From assembly GCA_005885565.1 (NCBI GenBank), contig VAXK01000157.1, positions 1-16,109 on the forward strand: a DNA stretch of 16,109 nt, read 5' to 3'. The stretch comes from Actinomycetota bacterium (GTDB lineage: Bacteria > Actinomycetota > Thermoleophilia > Gaiellales > Gaiellaceae). The position numbers and the translations under genes were made by a program. How positions within the stretch are numbered: position 1 is the stretch's first letter; each line of letters starts with the position of its first letter. Below, in pieces: positions 12,825 through 16,109 of this stretch. The notes beneath the pieces were generated by a model. The model did no database searches. It worked only from the letters and a program-made list of their open reading frames with translations, and was not told the origin of the DNA.

Positions 12825-13370
12825 ATGGCGGGCGCGAGCCGGCATGAGCGCGCCTGGGTCCGTGGCGCCCGGGCCGGCTCTGCCGCGGACGTCGAGGCGC
12901 TCTTCCGCCACCACTGGCCGCTCGCCTACCGGGCCGCCTACCTCGTCGTCCACGATGCCGCGGCCGCGGAGGACATCGCCCAGGAGGCCTTCCTCGCCGC
13001 GATCCGGGCCCTGGACCGCTTCGACCGCCGCCGGCCCTTCGGGCCCTGGCTCCACCGGATCGTCGTCAACCGCGCCATCGACTGGGCACGCGCCCGCAGG
13101 CTGCGCGCGGAGATCTCGGACGACGGGACGATCGAGCGGGCCGCCGCGCACACGCGTCCGGGCGCCGCGGACTCGGACGCTCGCGCGCTCGCGGCCGGCC
13201 TCTCAGCCCTCTCGCCGGAGCACCGCGCCGTGATCGTCCTCCGCCACCTGCTCGAGTACACCCCCGGCGAGATCGCCGAGCTCCTCGAGCTGCCGCGCGG
13301 GACAGTCAACTCGCGGCTCCGGCGCGGGCTCGACGCGCTCCGCGAGGCGATCGGCGAGGAGCTGCAATGA
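12825..13370 (+). CDS. ECF-type RNA polymerase sigma factor
   Basis: A 181-aa sigma-70 family protein with only regions 2 and 4. Region 2 covers about residues 22-92 (ALFRHHWPLAYRAAYLV, DIAQEAFLAAIRALDRF at 50-66, FGPWLHRIVVNRAIDWARAR), which binds core polymerase and the -10. Region 4 covers about 125-175 (LSALSPEHRAVIVLRHLLEY, then the helix-turn-helix TPGEIAELLELPRGTVNSRL) and reads the -35. The linker has an acidic/Ala stretch. Its TGA overlaps the ATG of the membrane propeller gene (ATGA, 13367-13370), the usual arrangement for a sigma factor and its anti-sigma. It would direct a stress or envelope regulon; the signal is unknown. Confidence 0.93.
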   Translation: MAGASRHERAWVRGARAGSAADVEALFRHHWPLAYRAAYLVVHDAAAAEDIAQEAFLAAIRALDRFDRRRPFGPWLHRIVVNRAIDWARARRLRAEISDDGTIERAAAHTRPGAADSDARALAAGLSALSPEHRAVIVLRHLLEYTPGEIAELLELPRGTVNSRLRRGLDALREAIGEELQ

Positions 13371-14497
13371 GGCTGCGCGACCTCCTCCGCGAGCTTCCGA
13401 TCCCGGAGCAGGACGAGGCCCGGCTCCGGAGCTTCGCCGTGGTTCGCGCCGCGTTCGCGGAGCGCAAGCCGACCCCGCAGCGCAGGCACTACCTCAAGCC
13501 GGCGCTCGCGCTCGCGGTGATCGCCGCCGTCGTCGCGGCTGCCGCGAGCCCGCCCGGCCGGGCCGTCCTCGGCTCGCTGCGGAAGACCGTCGCCGGCGAG
13601 AAGCGAGCCGCGCCGGAGCTCTTCGCGCTCCCCTCCGGCGGCCGGCTGCTCGTGAACTCACCCGACGGGCCGTGGATCGTCCAGACCAACGGGTCGCGCC
13701 GCCGGCTCGGCGGCTATCGCGAGGCCGCCTGGTCGCCGCACGGCCTGTACGTCGTCGCCGCGCGACCCGACGAAGTGGTCGCCGTCAGTCCGAAGGGCGA
13801 CGTGCACTGGACGCTGCCGCGGCCGCGCGTTCGCTTCGCCCGCTGGGGCGGGAGCCGCGTCGACACGCGGATCGCGTACCTGAGCGGCAGCCGGCTCCAC
13901 ATGGTCGCGGGCGACGGCACCGGCGACGTCGACCTCTGCGGCGAGCCCGCGGCGGCGCCCGTCGCCCCCGCATGGCGGCCCGGACTTCCCCACGTGCTCG
14001 CCTTCGCGACGACCGCCGGACGAATCTACGTCTTGGACGCCGACCGCTGCTCACTCACGTGGCGTTCGGCGCCTTTCGCGCACCCGCGCACGCTCCGCTG
14101 GTCGAGCGACGGCCGCCGGCTCCTGCTCGTCACGCGGGACAAGCTCGTCGCGTTCGGGGCCCGGGCGCGACCGCTCGACGTGCGCTTCTTCCGCGGGGTC
14201 ACCGACGCCGCCTTCAGGCCGCGCAGCCACGAGCTCGCGCTCGTGCGCGGCGGCGAGGTGCTCGCGCTGGACGCCGATCGCCTGCGCGCGCCGCCGCGGC
14301 GGCTCTTCAGGGTCACGGGCCGCATCGGCCAGATCGCCTGGTCGCCGAACGGCCGCTGGCTGCTCGTGACGTGGCCGGCCGCAGACCAGTTCCTGTTCGT
14401 GCGCTCGCCGCGCCGGATCCGGGCCGTCTCCGGGATCACGCGCCAGTTCGGCGGCGGCGCGTTCCCGAGCGTCGGCGGCTGGTGCTGCCCGCCCTAG
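13367..14497 (+). CDS. Membrane-anchored beta-propeller protein, probable anti-sigma/sensor
   Basis: A 376-aa protein with three parts. Residues 1-42 are a cytoplasmic charged segment (LRDLLRELPIPEQDEARLRSF) that could bind the sigma factor. Residues 43-61 are a single transmembrane helix. The rest is a probable extracytoplasmic TolB/WD40-like propeller with repeated patterns such as AAWSPHGLYVVAA, LRWSSDGRRLLLV and IAWSPNGRWLLVT. It is coupled to the ECF sigma gene by an ATGA overlap, and this order strongly suggests an anti-sigma factor. No zinc-binding HxxxCxxC motif is present, so it would be a non-classical type. A polar CC near the C-terminus is odd. Its TAG shares CTAG (14494-14497) with the stop of the convergent gene. 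Role is inferred from context. Confidence 0.75.
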   Translation: MRLRDLLRELPIPEQDEARLRSFAVVRAAFAERKPTPQRRHYLKPALALAVIAAVVAAAASPPGRAVLGSLRKTVAGEKRAAPELFALPSGGRLLVNSPDGPWIVQTNGSRRRLGGYREAAWSPHGLYVVAARPDEVVAVSPKGDVHWTLPRPRVRFARWGGSRVDTRIAYLSGSRLHMVAGDGTGDVDLCGEPAAAPVAPAWRPGLPHVLAFATTAGRIYVLDADRCSLTWRSAPFAHPRTLRWSSDGRRLLLVTRDKLVAFGARARPLDVRFFRGVTDAAFRPRSHELALVRGGEVLALDADRLRAPPRRLFRVTGRIGQIAWSPNGRWLLVTWPAADQFLFVRSPRRIRAVSGITRQFGGGAFPSVGGWCCPP

Positions 14498-15480
14498 GCG
14501 GTCGAGTCCGGGACGTGCAGGATGAACTCGGGCGCGTCGCAGAGGTTCTCGATGAAGGGTGTTCCGGTCGAGGCCCCGTCTGCGAACTGCAGGACCACCT
14601 TCGCCCCCCGCTCGGCCGCGTAGAACGTCCCGCCTGCGTCGAAGGCGATCCCCGAGACCTCCTCGAGACCCGTCTTGTACGGGTCGGGAGTCACCTTCAG
14701 CCCCGGGAATGGTTGCGAGAGGTCGTAGCGCGTCACGGCGCCGCCGCCGCCGATGTAGAGCCAGGAACCGTCGAGCAGCAGCTGAACCGGGCTCTCGAGG
14801 TCGCCCCCGAGGATCTGGGTCGTCAGCTTGCCGGTTCCGAGGTCGTAGACCTTGACGGCGCCGGCCGCCTCGTCGGCGACGCAGAGGAGGCCGTCGTAGA
14901 CCTGAACGCCGCGGACCGAGTGCTTGACGCGGGCCCCCTTCGTCGTGCAGTCGACCTTCTTGTCGGTCTTGTCGATGCACTTCACGCCGAGCCCCTGCGG
15001 CTCCGGTACGTCGGGGGGCGGGGGCAGCACGTGCGGAAGCGCTCCGACGGAGGAGGCGACGATCGTTCCCGGCAGGACGCCCTTCGGGAGGCTCGGGGGT
15101 GGGGGAAGCGGCGTGTTCGGACCGCTCAGCCCCACGACGACGTTCGTGTCCTGGTTCGAGACGTAGCAGTTCCCGTCCGCGTCGAACGTCAGGTCGTATG
15201 GATGGACCATCGCCGCGAGCTCGGTTCCCGACGCGTAGGGCTGGTCGTACTTGTATGTCGACACGCCGTCCGGGACGTAGACGAGAACCTGGCTGCAACC
15301 CTTGTAGCCGTTGACGACGTAGAGCGACGTCCCGACGAGCGCGAGCCCACGCAGCTCTTGCAGCGCCGGGCTCGAGGAGTCGACCTCGAGAGCGGGACCG
15401 AGCTCCTTGCCGCCGTCGTCGTACGCGAAGACGTTGTTGGTGCTGCACTTCGCGCCGCCGTGGAAGCTGACGAGCCACAT
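14494..15480 (-). CDS. Beta-propeller (NHL/SMP-30-like) repeat protein
   Basis: A 328-aa repeat protein. Repeated units of about 40 residues are visible: ELRGLALVGTSLYVVNG, HPYDLTFDADGNCYVSNQ, SVRGVQVYDGLLCVADE, SPVQLLLDGSWLYIGGG and EVSGIAFDAGGTFYAAER, each followed by a VxVY/VLxF strand. This is the pattern of NHL or lactonase-type propellers. Two proline-rich linkers (PLPPPPSLPKG and LPPPPDVPEPQG) interrupt the middle. About eight cysteines suggest disulfides and export, yet no signal peptide precedes M15480; the upstream open frame is hydrophilic and overlaps the peroxiredoxin gene. TACGCT lies 10 nt before this ATG and GGAG just before it, supporting the start. It could be a sugar-lactone-type hydrolase or a binding protein; no catalytic residues can be assigned. 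Confidence 0.7.
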   Translation of the reverse strand: MWLVSFHGGAKCSTNNVFAYDDGGKELGPALEVDSSSPALQELRGLALVGTSLYVVNGYKGCSQVLVYVPDGVSTYKYDQPYASGTELAAMVHPYDLTFDADGNCYVSNQDTNVVVGLSGPNTPLPPPPSLPKGVLPGTIVASSVGALPHVLPPPPDVPEPQGLGVKCIDKTDKKVDCTTKGARVKHSVRGVQVYDGLLCVADEAAGAVKVYDLGTGKLTTQILGGDLESPVQLLLDGSWLYIGGGGAVTRYDLSQPFPGLKVTPDPYKTGLEEVSGIAFDAGGTFYAAERGAKVVLQFADGASTGTPFIENLCDAPEFILHVPDSTA

Positions 15481-15519
15481 GCTCCGTCCGAGCGTACTCT
15501 TCCGGGCTCGGCCCGGGGG

Positions 15520-15525
15520 TAGGCT
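15520..15525 (+). promoter_or_regulatory. Candidate -10 box (TAGGCT) for the peroxiredoxin gene
   Basis: TAGGCT ends 7 nt before ATG 15533, again the TANNNT leaderless spacing. It supports the upstream ATG 15533, not the internal ATG 15677, as the true start, which bears on the selenocysteine reading. Confidence 0.45.
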
Positions 15526-15532
15526 CCCTCGC

Positions 15533-15991
15533 ATGCGCGACCCAGGGGATCGCTTGCCGGAGACGACAGTGTGGCTCGCGCCGCGCGAGCCCATGGCGAT
15601 CGGCGAGCTGGCCGCCGACGTGCCGATCCTCCTCTTCTTCTACCTCTTCGACTGGTCGTCGACCTGAACGAGCGAGATGGAGCTCCTGCGTGACAGGAGC
15701 GAGGAGCTCGCCGAGGCCGGCGTCCACCCGTACGGGATCTCGCGCGACTCGGCGTGGACGCACATCGCCTGGATGCAGGCGCTCGACCTGAACTTCCCGC
15801 TGCTCTCCGACTGGAACGCGGAGGCGGTGCACGGCTTCGGGATCGCGCAGGACTTCCGCGGCCTGCGCGACGTCGCCCAGCGGTCGGCGTTCCTCGTCGA
15901 CCCCGGCGGTACGGTCCGCCGCGCATGGCGCTACGCGAACGACGAGGTGCCCGACTTCGACGAGCTGCTCACAGCCGCGCAGGCTTCGTAG
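15533..15991 (+). CDS. Peroxiredoxin with in-frame TGA at the peroxidatic Cys: probable selenoprotein
   Basis: Read through TGA 15665-15667, the frame gives 152 aa of an AhpC/TSA-family peroxiredoxin, which reduces peroxides with thiol donors. The first part ends ILLFFYLFDWSST; after the TGA it resumes TSEMELLRDRSEEL. In homologues this is the block with the peroxidatic Cys followed by T-x-E, so the TGA (codon 45) takes exactly the Cys place. Downstream the family is intact: GISRDSAWTHIAWMQALDLNFPLLSDW and R117 in QRSAFLVDPGG, the catalytic Arg. The usual Pro of PxxxT/SxxC is Leu here. No decay is seen beyond the TGA, and a SECIS-like hairpin follows. A Cys-to-stop mutation in a pseudogene is the alternative. 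A standard gene caller would give two fragments, 15533-15667 and 15677-15991. Confidence 0.82.
15665..15700 (+). promoter_or_regulatory. Candidate bacterial SECIS element
   Basis: After the UGA (15665-15667) comes a perfect 7-bp stem, GCTCCTG (15682-15688) with CAGGAGC (15694-15700), and a 5-nt loop CGTGA. The loop begins 21 nt after the UGA, and a G occupies its second position. Bacterial SECIS hairpins lie inside the coding region just after UGA, with a short G-containing apical loop at about this distance, where SelB binds. The fit is by eye only. Confidence 0.65.
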
Positions 15992-16109
15992 CGCTCGCCT
16001 GCGCGCTCTACCTCGCGGCCGGCATCGCCGCCACCTGGCCTGCGGTCCGGCATGCCGGGTCGAGCTTCATGGCCGGCGGCGCGCCCGGGCACGGCGAGGC
16101 CGCGCCGGG
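15925..16109 (+). CDS. Membrane protein, N-terminal fragment
   Basis: A frame from ATG 15925 runs open off the window end. It begins with a basic segment (RERRGARLRRAAHSR), then one hydrophobic helix, FVALACALYLAAGIAATW, and continues AVRHAGSSFMAGGAPGHGE. The basic stretch followed by the helix gives an N-in first transmembrane segment. The pattern of a first helix ending in TWP with a following polar loop resembles large polytopic glycosyltransferase-like membrane proteins, but the fragment is too short to assign. This start would overlap the peroxiredoxin 3' end by 67 bp; no other ATG, GTG or TTG lies before the helix. Confidence 0.5.
   Translation, partial: MALRERRGARLRRAAHSRAGFVALACALYLAAGIAATWPAVRHAGSSFMAGGAPGHGEAAP

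Noticed and set aside
13672..15832. Long frames on both strands (616 codons plus, 593 codons minus) across the two propeller genes
   Set aside because: Shadow frames rich in Arg/Ala; the repeat patterns belong to the two propeller frames.
15677..15991. A separate short peroxiredoxin gene starting at the internal ATG
   Set aside because: It would lack the active-site strand and the peroxidatic residue, has no -10 or Shine-Dalgarno at the proper place, and is in frame with the upstream half across one TGA.
1..16109. CRISPR arrays, tRNA genes, insertion sequences, phage genes
   Set aside because: No regular spaced repeats, no cloverleaf-like segment, no transposase or terminal inverted repeats noticed on either strand by eye; the only dispersed repeat is the two-copy structured element.

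Overview
The window is a dense, high-GC (by eye about 70 percent) bacterial chromosome segment. Codon use, TANNNT-type -10 boxes set 6-10 nt before GTG/ATG starts, an ECF sigma factor paired with a membrane beta-propeller protein, a YtrA-type GntR/ABC operon and a YbdK-type ligase point to Actinomycetota. The deep-branching Thermoleophilia (Gaiellales/Solirubrobacterales-like) is my best inference. There are no tRNA or rRNA genes, insertion sequences or CRISPR arrays, and no gene-free stretch above 300 bases.

Layout. 1-570: the 3' end of a class I/II aminotransferase, then a small two-helix membrane ORF whose expected start codon reads GCG. 574-4060: a large isoleucyl-tRNA synthetase (minus) divergent from thioredoxin (plus). 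4057-6329: a three-gene minus-strand operon, GntR regulator, ABC ATPase and ABC-2 permease, with 4-bp start/stop overlaps and a long inverted repeat over the gntR start. 6331-8442: DUF2231 membrane protein, a 48-aa protein, a diacylglycerol-kinase-family lipid kinase, and a zinc-ribbon NUDIX hydrolase overlapping the kinase tail to tail. 8482-9069: a structured leader element, a 45-aa acidic protein and a stand-alone cyclic-nucleotide-binding domain. 9091-10117: a less GC-rich patch with a hypothetical protein and a proteasome-fold Ntn-hydrolase candidate. 10230-12647: a serine beta-lactamase-like hydrolase divergent from a RidA-family/carboxylate-amine ligase pair. 12654-14497: the second copy of the structured element, then ECF sigma and a likely membrane anti-sigma propeller. 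14494-15480: another propeller protein on the minus strand. 15533-15991: a peroxiredoxin with in-frame TGA at its peroxidatic cysteine position. The 5' end of a membrane protein closes the window.

The strongest unusual signals are: (1) the peroxiredoxin at 15533, whose TGA sits exactly where the catalytic Cys belongs and is followed by a SECIS-like hairpin, so it is probably a selenoprotein that automatic annotation would split; (2) a two-copy, about 70-nt RNA-like element (8482-8550 and 12654-12726) with compensatory changes in one stem and an identical second hairpin, one copy lying just before the ribosome binding site of the acidic-protein/cNMP operon and the other upstream of the sigma factor; (3) a proteasome-like Ntn hydrolase retaining Thr1/Asp17/Lys after predicted Met removal.

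Most transcription units that do not begin with a clear Shine-Dalgarno have a TANNNT hexamer 6-10 nt before the start codon, implying mainly leaderless or very-short-leader transcripts. Genes inside operons are joined by GTGA or ATGA overlaps. Thioredoxin and the acidic-protein operon are the exceptions with real leaders.
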